Assembly: GCA_003439945.1 (NCBI GenBank)
Contig: QVRM01001294.1
Span: forward strand, 33,624 to 97,623
DNA length: 64,000 nt
Direction: 5' to 3'
Source of the DNA: Dermanyssus gallinae
Taxonomy: Eukaryota > Arthropoda > Arachnida > Mesostigmata > Dermanyssidae
Below are positions 1 through 10,961 of the stretch, piece by piece. Each line of letters begins with the position of its first letter. Positions within the stretch are counted from its first letter, which is position 1. Position numbers and translations under genes: made by a program. Under the pieces are notes generated by a model. The model saw nothing but the letters and a program-made list of their open reading frames with translations, was not told where the DNA came from and made no database searches.

Positions 1-1262
1 TCCCCTGGCGGGAGAATACCGCTGACAAAGGTAATCCTTAGTTTTTCTTGCCAGCGGTGTCCGTCTCTCTCGGCCATAGATCTCACCCGGTTATCCTGGA
101 GCCGGCCAAAGCAATAATCTGCGTTAAGTGCTTGAAACCCGGACATCTTTCCGACAAATGTCTGGGAAAAGCTCGAAGAATTGCGGAGTCCCGGATCACA
201 CCGCCGATTCCTGTCGTAGCGCTCCGAGGTGTGTGATCTGCCAGGGACCTCACCAGGCGGGATTTTGCCAGCAGCGGGGGTTAATCTATAGGTCGTTCTA
301 CCCAACCATAAACCCATACTGAATATTCAGAGGAAGAAACGCAGCTACAGGTCGCCTACGGTCAGGACCCACCACTCCCGCCGTCCGAAAAGGACCCCGA
401 GAACAAGTAAATCTCGCTAGTGCGCCGATACCAGTTCGTTGCTCTCGGGACTGGCTGATTTTCTGCAGGGAATTAGACAAGAATTACCTGCCGTGTTGAA
501 GTCTTTCCGTGGTGGGAAAATTAAAAAGGGTTGCCTTGTAATGACAGACTACAGCGACAACACGCCTAACAGCGGGCTCGCCAGCCCGCGGTACGAGCAG
601 TCGGACCCCCAGGTTGCCTATAACATTGACGACGAATCACAGCTCTCAAACTCTCGGTTTACAGCGGATGGGTTCATCAGTGTTATTAAAGATGTCACTC
701 GCCGCTGGCGGTTGGTCCACATTCTGCCAAAATTAATACGTAGGCAAGTAGCCAAAGAGTTCACCAAGACCAGACGGCTTTGCTGTGGGATAAGCACCCC
801 TTTGCGCTTTCATTTCTGTCCTGGCCTAGCCTTCCTCACGTGCCCTTGCCATCAACCACATCAGCCGACAATGTTTGGTCCGCCATAAAAACGTTTTCGC
901 GAAACTCAGCCGCGGGCCTGGATTTCATCAGACCAGGGCCCTAACAAGACCTGCTGTCCCCCGCTCTAGAAGCTGCCGCCGATCGGCGTGCGGCGGTTCG
1001 CTTATCTTTCATTTCGCATCTACGAAGAAAGATGGCAGCGTAAGGTCCATCGCATGCTCATCTGCAATCCGGAGGAAAGCATCAAAGATTGGCATCTTTG
1101 AGAACAAGGCAGACATCTCACATGCTCTTAGTGTCCATCAGCTTAGGTTTGCTACACCAAGGGGATGCGAAACCGAAGCCGAAGTGCACTCGACTCGGTC
1201 CTGGAGTCACGCCCGGAAGCTACTCATGTGGTAAAGCTTGACTTCAGGAACGCCTTTAACAG
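1..1262 (+). mobile_element. Family A retroelement, 5' fragment (copy A1)
   Basis: The segment aligns by eye with the fuller family A copy at 57.2-58.9 kb and begins inside ORF1 at the window edge. Bases 110-290 encode gag-type CCHC knuckles (CVKCLKPGHLSDKC, then CVICQGPHQAGFC after a frameshift). The ORF1/ORF2 junction TAATG is at 539-543. ORF2 from 541 begins MTDYS, matching MTDHN in the fuller copy. Bases 880-1262 encode the block before the RT palm (KKDGSVRSIACSSAIRR) and stop at the RT motif FRNAFNSI. Relative to the 57-kb copy there is a deletion around 620-700 and several frameshifts, so it is non-functional. The RT core and the C-terminal nuclease region are absent. Confidence 0.8.
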
Positions 1263-1360
1263 TATTCTATTATTATTATTTAACAGATTGAATAAGGTGG
1301 GACCTTCTTTCGTCTGAGCGCGTCAATAATTTTTTTTCACAGAATACTGTTAAAAGCGTT
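1249..1360. repeat. Inverted repeat at a head-to-head retroelement junction
   Basis: Bases 1249-1268 are the inverted complement of 1341-1360 with one mismatch. Both arms encode the RT block NAFNSI, on the plus strand for copy A1 and on the minus strand for the next fragment. Between them lies about 70 bp of AT-rich sequence with an ATT microsatellite. Confidence 0.75.
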
Positions 1361-1507
1361 CTTGACGTACAGCAGGACAGTCAAGAACAGGTCTCTGGTT
1401 TTCACCGTGGTCGAACGAATCGCTTCGGCTTTCGATACTACCTTGTGTAAAGCCGTAAGAACGGATCTACGTTTTCTGAACCCGTATAGGGCCTCCCAGA
1501 GAAGACT
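1345..1507 (-). pseudogene. R1-clade-like RT fragment
   Basis: Read on the minus strand the segment gives, with small frame changes, an RT block of the type GFRKxRS...A...VV followed by LLYVKNAFNSI. This matches fingers and palm motifs of R1-clade reverse transcriptases. It is only about 160 bp, begins next to a (TA)n array and ends at the inverted repeat with copy A1. Too short to classify firmly. Confidence 0.5.
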
Positions 1508-1508
1508 G

Positions 1509-1570
<62 letters not shown>
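1508..1570. repeat. (TA)n microsatellite
   Basis: About 60 bp of nearly pure TA dinucleotide. It abuts the 3' end of the minus-strand family B element on its right. Confidence 0.97.
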
Positions 1571-1572
<2 letters not shown>

Positions 1573-4270
1573 TAGTTATTAACTGCCGGGCTGGGTAAGT
1601 GTGTTTATGTTACATCACAGTTTTCCACACAACAATCGATCTAGCGTTTTGTCAGTTCTGCTATGGACCGAACCGCCGGACAAACTGCGGCGTGGTATTT
1701 ATCACATTTACTCCAGCATTCTTTGCATCGACATTCGTCTTGTGGTTCATGGAAGCCCTCCACGTTGCATAGAACGTAATGAAATCCGTGGGCTGCAAAG
1801 GCCGTTGTTAAGTGGCGATCTTTCACCCCGCTAACCCTCCACCCAGTGCTTCTCATTGCTGCTGTCCCATAAATTCCTATGTCTACCTCGCTAATTTTGG
1901 TTCGCCAATTTCGCATATAAACGTCAAAGACGCACGTTTTCTTCAGATTCTATCGTTTTTGTAGCTCCTCTGTCAGCAGTGGGCCACCTTCCAACACGTG
2001 GACCACTCTATTTCTGCATGTATTTGATAGCGCAAAAACCCTCTTTAGAAAGAAAAACCTTACCCCATCGATTAAACGCAATTTGTCTACTCCCACCTTA
2101 TCCCATATAAGTGAAATGCCATCTGTGTCGATGGGCGCTATCTGTATCCCAAAAAGAGCTACTGCTGCATCGACCGAAAGCTTATGTGGGCATTTAATTG
2201 CCGCGGCTGCGATAGTGACTTTCCTAACCTTCTCTTGGATGTGTGATCGAAAACTACTGCTCATTGTTGTTAAGGTGAGCCCTAGGTATGTGAATTTATT
2301 TACAAATTTTAATTCTTTTCCCCGATTTGAAGTACGTCATCCCTGGCCAGACGGCCGCCCCTTTGGGATTTCATGGCTACTGTCTTTTCCCAATTAACCT
2401 TAAAGCCCATTTCATCCATGAGTGCAACTAGCCGATCCATTGCTTGTTTCACTCTGAAAAGGCTACAACTAAAGACTACTACATCATCTGCGTACAGTGA
2501 AATCTTGGCCCACTCTTGAGTTCAGCCCGTCCTTATCCGTTTGGGGAGCCCACTCAGAAGAACGGAAAACAGTAGTGGACTCAGTCCATCGCCCTGCGCG
2601 AACACCCGTGGTTTGAATTACCTGCTCCGCAATGCCAACCCCGTTGTCAATTAGCACCGTGTTCTGTTTTAAGATGCTGATGAGCAACCTCGGCACTGCT
2701 CCCGGTACTCCTATTTTAGATAGCTCTTTAACTATCTTATCCCTTGGCATATGTCAAACGCCGCTTTCAAATCTACAAACACAGCATATAGGCAATTATT
2801 TAACCTGAACAGAGTATCCCAGATTGCTCCGAGCAGCCCTTCAATTGCTGAGTGAGTTGACCTTCCCTTCCTAAATCCATGCTGGTTCTCTGGTATTACC
2901 CCCTTTCTTCTAAGAAATACTCCAATCTCCTAGCTATTATTCCTGAAAATATCTTGTATGGGCAGCTCTTTATTGCTATTCCCCTCCAAGCCTCTGGTTC
3001 CGTTTCTATACCCTTTCCTTTGGGAATGACAATTAAAGTCGCTTCTCTCCAGGCCTGTGGAATTTCCCCAGTGTTTAAGCATTCATTGAATAGAGCTTGC
3101 CAGCATGGCGCGAGAACTAAGGTATCTTTCATGTGTTCATTCCTTATCAAATCATTTCCGTGCAATTTTCCCTTTCGCCTCAGCCATGTATATGGCCGTA
3201 CTTCAGCTTCCCTTATTGCTGCCCACTCTTTCTTTTGCCGGTACCTTTGCTTTTCTTCTTTATACGATGTCTTAACCAACCGTTTAACCAACGAGGCCAA
3301 CGGCCGCATAACCGGAATGATTTTTACATATTCCGGCGTCAACCTATTGACCTGGTTGGCCATCCTACACCGCTCACTAAACCAAGGTCTTTCGCTTCTC
3401 TGCTGCACCGGTAGTATCGTAGAATTTAATAACCCTACCAGGCTGCGTTCGTAGCAATATATGTGTATCGCCCCTAGCACCGTGCATACTTTGTTAAGCC
3501 CCTGAAATAGAGTATTACCGTTAAGCCTTTTTCCTGAGCTTTCCCCCCTTCCCCGCTCTTGAACAGTCCCCTTAATTTTTACGCAGATCCCCATCGACAT
3601 ATGCTTTCTAAGTCCCGCCCCTTCCTGCAACGGATTGTTTTCCCCTGCAAACGTTATGTCCCTTCTATCCATATCTGTTGCAAATAAGTCAATGACTGGC
3701 AAACCAGAGTGGCATTCAGATGTGAACACATTTGCGCTGTTGACTACCCAGCAGCCGATTTCATCCAGTACGTCTAGCAAGGCTACCGTTCTTTCCGAAT
3801 CAATTCTATCTAATCTCGCATTAAAATCCCCTCCTATAATTATAAGAGCCTTTCTCGGTAACCGATTCAATCATCGATTCCGTCCCCGCCGGCTGCACAT
3901 ATGTGGCCATTATTTCTAGTTTGGGTGAAGCTACTGCAATCAGATTTTCTGCTACTATTTTTACGTTAATTTCTCCTACCAATGGTCTAACAGAAACTGA
4001 TACTCCCCTTGGCCCCGCTTGGCCTACCCGGACCCTATCTACAAGACGCCAGTGCATGGTACCCATAGATTCCCTGTATATCAAATTGCTCTCGCGCCCA
4101 GGTCTCCGTCAAAATAATAATGTCTACCCCTCCGTATGCATCGTCCCCTAGCAGATCTAACACTCCCCTCCCCTCGCAGTTCCACATTACAATCTGAATA
4201 CGCGCACCAACTACTGGATTTTGCTGGTTCTGCCGGTTTTCGTACGCAAGGGGCCTGTTCACCGTTGTCT
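1571..4270 (-). pseudogene. Family B retrotransposon ORF2 (APE endonuclease + RT), copy B1
   Basis: Minus-strand remnant of a non-LTR retrotransposon polyprotein. From its N-terminus: an APE-type endonuclease with LTETWA near 4100 and GGDFNARLD near 3815; a linker (3200-3600); RT with PKGKG...WRGI (about 3000), HGFRKGRS (about 2865), FVDLKAAFD (about 2770) and the catalytic box YADDVVVFS at about 2468-2498; then a C-terminal Cys/His-rich tail (HGFHYVLCNVEGFHEP and following Cys residues, 1690-1805). The APE and YADD boxes are intact, but the frame is interrupted by several indels and stops. The 3'UTR (TGTAACATAAACAC near 1600) recurs in copy B2 at 31.3 kb and here ends against (TA)n. Clade not determined. 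Confidence 0.85.
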
Positions 4271-4890
4271 TCAGATGTCAGGTCGACTTGAATCATGAGG
4301 AAGATGTCGTTGCACGATCTGCGCTTCTGTCCTGTCGTGTAGGTCTGGCGCTATCAGCGTCATTGGTCGTGGGCGGCAGTAAGAGCGAGGTGGCTGACGG
4401 GGCGCCCATCAGCCCTCCCAGAATGCTCGGGATAACTTGCTGAATGGTCCTAGCCACTGTTTGCGCGATGATATCTTTCAACATCGGCATTATCGTTGAA
4501 ATCATCTGTTGCACTATATCCTCCACTTTCAGCAGCGGTACGTGCTGCTCACTCACATTATTTTCGACGGTCGCAGATAGAGCACTTGTTAGTGCTGGAT
4601 TCTTTGGTGGTTCGGATGTCGCCTCGTTCTTTGAGGTTTGGATGTCGCCTCGTTGACTTTGATCCCATTTTTTACTACCGAGGACCAAGTGCGCCTTGAG
4701 AAGTTATCAGATGCCTGTATGTGGCCCACAGGTGTACAGAATGGTACTAACGGGGCATTCAAGCACTGCCCAATGCTATTTTGAGACGATTTTTGTAATA
4801 ATTCCATGCGCTTTAGCCTATGTGCACATGAGCCCCAGGTGTCTTCGTGTTCTCCAAAACACAAGCTGCACCGAGCCTGAGCTTTGCAAT
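4271..4890 (-). pseudogene. Family B ORF1, C-terminal part (gag-like), copy B1
   Basis: Directly upstream of B1 ORF2 on the minus strand. A final zinc-knuckle half (CFGEHEDTWGSCAHR, near 4815-4860) is followed by SSVVKNGIKV (about 4655-4690). After a frame change comes a hydrophobic, probably helical segment (MISTIMPMLKDIIAQTVART, about 4450-4510), then a basic tail ending near 4293. The same order of blocks is seen in the A' ORF1 at 47.6-48.1 kb. The N-terminal two thirds of ORF1 are missing, so the copy is 5'-truncated near 4890. Confidence 0.65.
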
Positions 4891-5794
4891 CCTTTCTCAG
4901 ATGCTAAACTCCGTTTCGTCCGGAACGTCTTCACCGTCACCGCCGTCCTCGGTTGGCTCGCTTGTGACTCCCACGGTCGCTGAGTGAGCCACTGCCTGTT
5001 AGATACGCATATCTTTGCTGCGAGTGTCTTTCACAGGACTTGATGCAGCGCGCTTTCCGCATCCCGTCTTTGGACGGTGGGCCGGACCGCCCGCATCGTT
5101 GGTTGGACCAGCAATGCGTTCATCCGCCTCTCCGCCCACATGCAAGTACGCAGGCACGTCACGTTGCACCTCTTTTGTTGGTGTTCGCTGCATCGGCATG
5201 GCTAGCTATTGCTGCGCCGCGCCTGTTTACAAACAAAGTACCGTTTGTTTATCATGCAGTCGCCGGGCAGACTGAAGTTTGTGTTCGATTGATAATAATG
5301 GTACTGGTATCCGGGGAGGGAGAGTATTGACAACAGCGGCGTAGATAATGAGAGTAGAGATGATGACTGATGATGGTGAGATAACTGTAGGTGATATGAA
5401 GAGAGAGCCAAACGTTGATGCCGCTGATGATGAGTATTGAAACGACCGGTACTGTACTACAGTGATGATAATGACGGATGGGGTGGTTCCAATGAAACTT
5501 ACGGTAGAAGTGGGGATGCTAGGAGAGACGAAATTGGCAACTATGATGATGGTGTGACGATGTTGAAGACGAGAAACAGCAATGAAGGCGGAGGTAGTGG
5601 CAAAAGATGAAGATGAGTGATGATGATGATGACTTAAGAAGACACTGCTTCTAAATAAATAGTCCCGTTGTACACTATAACTTTTCACGGTAATTGAATC
5701 CTATATACTAGCAGATGTTATGCTCACTGATGCTTATGCATTTTCATGCAAAATGCTAAATTTAGCTGTACTTTCCAAGAGCCACACACGAACA

Positions 5795-5795
<1 letters not shown>
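4891..5795. other. No gene seen; GAT-rich low-complexity DNA
   Basis: Bases 5300-5660 are rich in GAT/GATGAT runs on the plus strand. The Ser/His-rich minus-strand reading frames here look like translations of that simple sequence, not a protein. Nothing else recognisable. Confidence 0.6.
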
Positions 5796-5828
<33 letters not shown>

Positions 5829-5845
5829 CATACATACATATATTT
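5796..5845. repeat. (TA)n with TACA interruptions
   Basis: TA dinucleotide run with TACATA variants. Confidence 0.95.
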
Positions 5846-6650
5846 CGCGCCCGGCAGTCCGGCTCTTCGCAAGTGACTGAACAGAGCTAGAGATATTGAC
5901 GCGGAGACTAACCGGCTGCTTCTTTAAAAGTATGAGAAACTTAAAAAAGAAAGAGACCTGGCGCCAGTTGGCATGCTTACGTCGGTGGCCTTTGCACTCC
6001 TTATGCAGACTTACCTATAAGAGTAACTGCATATCGATCATATGCAAGGATACTACCAGGTGACAGTCTTACCAGTGAGATGCCGTGGTAGACCAGTGGG
6101 TGAATTATCAATCTACCTGCATAAGCGTTTACTGCCGGCGCATTATGTGAGAAAGAACGATTTCTGTGTGGGCCTTCCGTCTATAAGGATGAACATAGTC
6201 GCTGTTCACCTCCCTCCAAGTTCTTGACTCGGCAGAGGTCGCTGACGCAGTGATTTCTTGTATATCAGGCTTCCACCTGTCTATGCCAACCATCGTCGGT
6301 GGCGGCTTCAATGCGTATTGATGGTGGGGGCTACTAACAATAAAGTAGAGGTGCTGTCCTAGTTGATGGAACTCTTTTGTCTGAGTTGTGCAACTGCACG
6401 TGAATACCACACGTATATAAGTCATAATGGAAGCAGAAACATTGACGTACTGCTTTACATCGTATCAATAACGAAGTTAAATGCTTCCATTTTCTCGAGG
6501 TGGCTGCAAGGAAGGGAATCACGACAGTTGTTTTCTCAGACTTGCTATCCCGTCTACCGTGGGGTGCTCAAGTACGTGCGCCAACTTGACTGCTGCAACT
6601 GATTGTAGGACGAATTGTAGAAAAGCTTACATAAACTATGCGATAACCAT
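5846..6650. other. Unassigned DNA
   Basis: Short open frames on both strands but no recognisable domain, repeat edge or RNA gene. Confidence 0.5.
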
Positions 6651-6654
6651 AAGC

Positions 6655-7195
6655 GTGAATACGCTAGGCGGGGGGAAATTGGAGTGCTCGACAGACCAGA
6701 ACGGAAGCGCTGAGCGTACGTTGTGCGACCTCGTAGTGGGGGCGAACCCCCTCAGTGACAAACAGATAAGGAGTAGTCACCTAACCGGTCTTTTATATAA
6801 CTCCGAGGCGGTACGTTTAGTTCAAATGATTAAGCATCGGCTCACATTAAAGCAGGACACTACGAATCATCAGTTTAGAATATTGCTGGTTACTGTCTAA
6901 TACTGAAGAAGAAGTCAAGTCAGGCTCTGCGCTCACTTCCGAAGCGAAAGAATGCGGACCCACAAAGGTGTACTATGAACACTGGGTGCAGTCTGAGCCG
7001 CTCTTGGCAAACTGTCTTTGTAACTTATGCAACAAGATAATTAAGAAAGGACAAATGCCAGGAACCTGGCATATCACCATGCTTTCTCTGCTATCTACGT
7101 GTAAGTATGGTGATGGACGACAAGTTCCAAACATATACCCCTATAAGCGAATCCTTCTCCGGCGAAAAAATAGCATCTTTGTAGCAGATCTAGAT
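6655..7195 (+). pseudogene. Family D retroelement: linker and RT N-terminus
   Basis: Plus-strand block with NPLSDKQIRSSHLTGLLYNS (about 6748-6805), then an RT start with NKIIKKGQMPGTW (about 7030-7068) and GDGRQVPNIYPYKRI. It matches the minus-strand family D copy at 27.1-28.5 kb (NPLSDEQVKSHLTNLLLY, then FNKIIKRGRMP and GDDKQDPNLYRG). The pattern 'NKII..G.MP..W....L..L.KG..D...PN.YR.I' is standard for APE-type LINE RTs before the palm. The catalytic core is absent. Confidence 0.65.
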
Positions 7196-7204
7196 GACTT
7201 TTTG

Positions 7205-7640
7205 CTAGGGCAACCGCAAGCCGGTCGGCGGCAGCTTTAGGGCGGGGGACAACAGGTCTGCTGCTGAATAAGCCCTCTCCCGGGGGGAGTGCTTATTCAG
7301 TAGCAAGGCCGTCCCGCTGGGGTTGTGCGCTAACGCATCTTCTGAGCTCAAGACTCGAGCCTCCAAGACAACGTCGCTTTTTGAAAGCTTGGAAATAGCT
7401 AGCCGGGCGGTATCGACCGTCTGCTGCCGGGGGCGTTGATTTGGAACAGGGGTACTCACAGCCTTTCATTAATAAAGTCGCAGAGGTTCTTCCGGATGAT
7501 AACCGCCAATGAGCGGTCATCCTTTCAACCATCGAGCAGGCGGAGGACCACGGGCGCGAAAAAGAACAAGAAAAGTCAGGCAGTGTCGTCGTTGTTCTCT
7601 GCGACTGAGCAGAGGACTTTAGGGAACTCTTCAGCTACTT
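7205..7640 (-). pseudogene. Family A ORF2 N-terminal fragment (copy A2)
   Basis: Minus-strand reading gives RMTAHWRLSSGRTSATLL (about 7475-7530) and, in another frame, RQQTVDTARLAISKLS followed by ARVLSSEDALA. These match ORF2 of the 58-kb family A copy (RQRTVDTVRLAITKLSEGD, ARVLISEDTLA). Only the region before the RT is present and it is frameshifted. Confidence 0.7.
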
Positions 7641-7988
7641 TTCTACGTACTGACTTCGCCAAGATGTTGACCGATCGCCAGCGGCAAATGACATTTTGAA
7701 TAACGCTGACTACCCCATCGTTACAAGGAGAGTTTGAGGACACTGACTCATCGACAATGTTATGGGCACCCTCGTGTTTTTAGTGTTATGACCTATAAAG
7801 ATTACATTATTTAGTCTGCGGTCTCGGCGCTCCGGCTCTGGAGGTACTCTTGCTTTACTACGGGCTCGTTTCGTAAATATCTTTGGTTCTAAATAACACT
7901 TAACCTCCAAATATAGGAGCGCTTTTTGGGCAGTTAAGTGGATGTAGGTCGTCGTTGCTATTTCTGAAGTGTGCCTCGAATGATATAG

Positions 7989-7990
<2 letters not shown>
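7641..7990. other. Unassigned DNA
   Basis: No recognised coding motif between the A2 fragment and the next (TA)n run. Confidence 0.5.

Positions 7991-8036
<46 letters not shown>
7991..8036. repeat. (TA)n microsatellite
   Basis: About 45 bp of TA repeat immediately 5' of the family E fragment. Confidence 0.96.
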
Positions 8037-8038
<2 letters not shown>

Positions 8039-8040
8039 TG

Positions 8041-9945
8041 CTAATCTTTTCTGTGGAAACTAAAGAGTACATCTTCAGCTCCTCCTGTTGTTCTGCTGGA
8101 CTTGTGCAACTTGTTACGGTTTCCACCCTGGGACAGAACATACTGGATTTGCTATCGACAGATAATAAAGAATTGATTACTAATATCACTGTCGGTGAAT
8201 CTCCAGTAAAGTCCGACCATCTGGCTAAATCCTTCAAATTATCCGCAAAAAGACAAAACGTAACGATGATCCATCTTTAAACTTTTATAAAGCTGAATAT
8301 AATGCAATGGCTGCCACCCTAGCAACCAACAATTGGCGTCTCTTTTTTGCACAATGCCAATAAGTGGAAGCCCAGCACTGTTCTTTCCTAAATATGGTGT
8401 CCGAAGATGATGCAACGATCATCCCCACTACAATCTTTTATGGACAAAGCTACTCGAAAACTGAATAGTAGTGCACCCTCCTCTCAAAGCCATAAACGCC
8501 TCTCGCGTAATTTGGCACGTACAGTATTGCGTTGTCGGCGCTTGGAGGAAAGTAATCTGAATATCCGCGATGCAAGGGACTTCTTTCGATATGCAGGCCG
8601 GCGTCTTAAACTACAGTCCGGAGCAGCGCCGCTTATACATGAAAAAGGCACCGCAGCCGAAGATGGACACAAGGCCGAGGTTCTGCTGAGCTACTTCAAA
8701 AGTGTCTACATAAAGCCTCAAAACGTGTCCATTACGAGAATCAAGCAAACTGCACACACACTCAATGACATTGAATTTCATCCTTTCATTGTGCTCAAAA
8801 AACTTCGAAATCTGCAACGCAAAAGCACATCTACGCCTGATAGGCTACCACCTATTATATTCAAAGAACTGGCCGAGTTTCTAGCCGAGCCGCTGGCAAT
8901 AATTTTCACCCGGTCCTTCGAAGATTAGACAATCAGCAACACGGATTCACTAAGGGGCGATTGACAGTAACCCAATTATTGGAGGTCTCTCATGACCCTG
9001 GCGCGAAATCACATATCTCCGCTCCTCATCGTTTACTTTGACTTTTCGCGTGCTTTTGATCGGGTTGACCACCAAATTATACTAAGCAAGATGGAATCAC
9101 TAGGCATCGGACCTAGGAATCGGAATTGGTGCCAAGCCTATCTCACTGGCAGGAGCTTTAGGGTCAAGCTTTAGGTGCAATTTTTGCTCAAGACCTTAAA
9201 CTCGTCCTTGGCAGGCTTGACGTGATTTACAAGCTTTATGCCGACGACCTAAAGATATACATTGAAGTTGAAGACGACAAAGACAAGGCCGAGTTACAGA
9301 AGGCAATTGATGCCGTGCTGCTGTGGGCCCACTTAAGTAGAATGGAAATATCCACTTCTAAGTGCGCCGTGCTGAAAACAGTAAAGGACGACACTTAATA
9401 TTTTATGAACGGCCATAGTGTACCTGAAGTGTCAATATACAAAGACTTAGGTGTTACATTTGATTGCCAAATGAAGTATACTTCTCATATTGCCGACGTT
9501 GTAAAATCTGCGTCTCGGCTGTGCAATCTTATTCTTAGAGCGTTTATCGCGCATGACCCAGCAATGTACATAAAACTGTATAATACGCTTGTTGTACCAA
9601 AGTGAACATATTGTTCACACGTGTGGGCGCCTTTTTATAGAAAAGATGTAGAACTGCTCCAGCGAGTGCAGGATAAATTTGTCAAACGAGTCGCATGGCG
9701 CTGCAGTGTAAGACGCGAGAGTCTCGTACTCCCAACCGTGAGCGAGTACCAAATGCAAGTTGACGTTAGACTTTTTAAACAACTAATCCGGAGTAATTCG
9801 TTTAGTACCTCTTTATATGTTTTGTTTGCTTGTTGGTCTTCGGTTAGAAAGCCGATGACAGTTGTATCCCAGACATTTTGGCATTTTGCCTCACTTATGG
9901 GGCACCGTCGGACGCTAACTGTCCTCCGCACAGAGGTCGGGCGAT
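8041..9945 (+). pseudogene. CR1/L2-like retroelement ORF2, 5'-truncated (copy E1)
   Basis: The fragment starts in the end of the endonuclease/linker (LVTVSTLGQNILDLLSTDN, ITVGESPVKSDHL). It continues through the linker (8400-8700) and RT: TPDRLPPIIFKELAEFLAEP (about 8833-8890), QHGFTKGRLT (about 8935), VYFDFSRAFDRVDH (about 9030-9070), the intact catalytic box LYADDLKIYIEV (about 9236-9270), YKDLGVTFD (about 9440) and the C-terminal VWAPFYRKDVELLQRVQDKF. Breaks: a frame change near 8925, a stop with deletion of the GVPQGS block near 9172, an in-frame TAA near 9396 and a TGA near 9603. The E2 element at 12.5-15 kb is a relative. Confidence 0.8.
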
Positions 9946-9969
9946 TCTAAGATGCACAGGAAGCCGCAT

Positions 9970-9998
9970 GATATATGTATATATATATATATATATAC
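9970..9998. repeat. (TA)n microsatellite
   Basis: Short TA run just 3' of copy E1. Confidence 0.93.
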
Positions 9999-9999
9999 T

Positions 10000-10399
10000 A
10001 AATAGCAACATGCCTACGGCGTCGTCCTCTTCTGATAATACATAGTAGATCATGATGTATCTATTTTTCGACGGGCTGACTCTGGGGAAGGGTTCACACT
10101 CGCGCACTCGTTGCCGTCGGTATAAACAGTTTATATGGTGAGACAAATCTTATATTTCTGCCGAAAACTAAATCCGCTTTTCAGAAGGTCCACGGGTCAA
10201 AATTAAAGAACTAGTATAGCATATCTCTAAATTATATTTATTTCAATTGAGCATACAATACATTTCATGAGATTTCTCTTCATAATTATTTACCTTCTAT
10301 ACACTTCTAGCGAAAAAAGTCATGCAAGGATTTATGTTCAGTGCCGCGTATTCTACTCTATCATACTTTTTTTTAGTTCTGGGAGGTTTCGGAAATGCA
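10000..10399. other. Unassigned AT-rich DNA
   Basis: No gene or repeat edge recognised. Confidence 0.5.
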
Positions 10400-10961
10400 T
10401 GATGCTCATGCGCCACTAGCAGCCTGCGTGGCTAGTCTAACCCTCGCAAACCCACTAAACCCGGGTTCCTCCCCACCCCCCAGGTCTCGGTATTACTTTA
10501 GCATAACTTCGAAGCCGTGGAAGAGGCGTCTCTGCCGTTCTCCTTCAGTCAGCCCTGAGGTCCGGTATCAGACTCTTGGTCCAGCTCCCTGTGGTCACAC
10601 CGGGTCTTAGCTGCGCCCATTCCTCTTGTTAGGCCGATATGGTGGCACTCCTGGCCCCGGTGAGATCCAGACTTTCATATAGATACATTTTACTTCATTC
10701 AGCCACTAGGAGGCCCCATGGCAACATCTTGGCTAGGACCAGGAAAGCTTTGGTCGAGACTGTTCGATACGCCCGGCTTACCTTGATTGCCAGCGTTCGT
10801 TGGGTCGACCTTAGTGACCACATATTTTCCGCCGTCCGCATTGACATGTCCCCCCCAGACTGGGGCTGCGTATAGCGCCGCTGATTCGGCCACCGAGGCC
10901 AGGAGCCTTTTTTCTCCTCAGCCACCCCACCGACCCTAGGCATGATCCGCGCCAGGTTCAA
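10400..10961 (-). pseudogene. R1-clade RT C-terminal fragment
   Basis: The minus strand encodes AESAALYAAPVWGG (about 10852-10893) and, in another frame, VSRAYRTVSTKAFLVLAKM (about 10715-10775). These are the well-known post-RT blocks of R1-clade ORF2 proteins (LLYAAPVW..., AYRTVSTxAxxVLAGxxP). A frameshift separates the two blocks. Downstream coding is degraded to about 10400. Confidence 0.75.

Noticed and set aside
1509..1590. Open frames rich in Ile-Tyr across (TA)n arrays (also at 23.4, 36.8, 40.9, 42.2 kb)
   Set aside because: TA dinucleotide repeats are open in several frames; these are translations of a microsatellite, not proteins.
5227..5688. Ser/His-rich minus-strand frame of about 150 codons
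   Set aside because: It is the complement of GATGAT-rich low-complexity sequence, with no domain or composition of a real protein.
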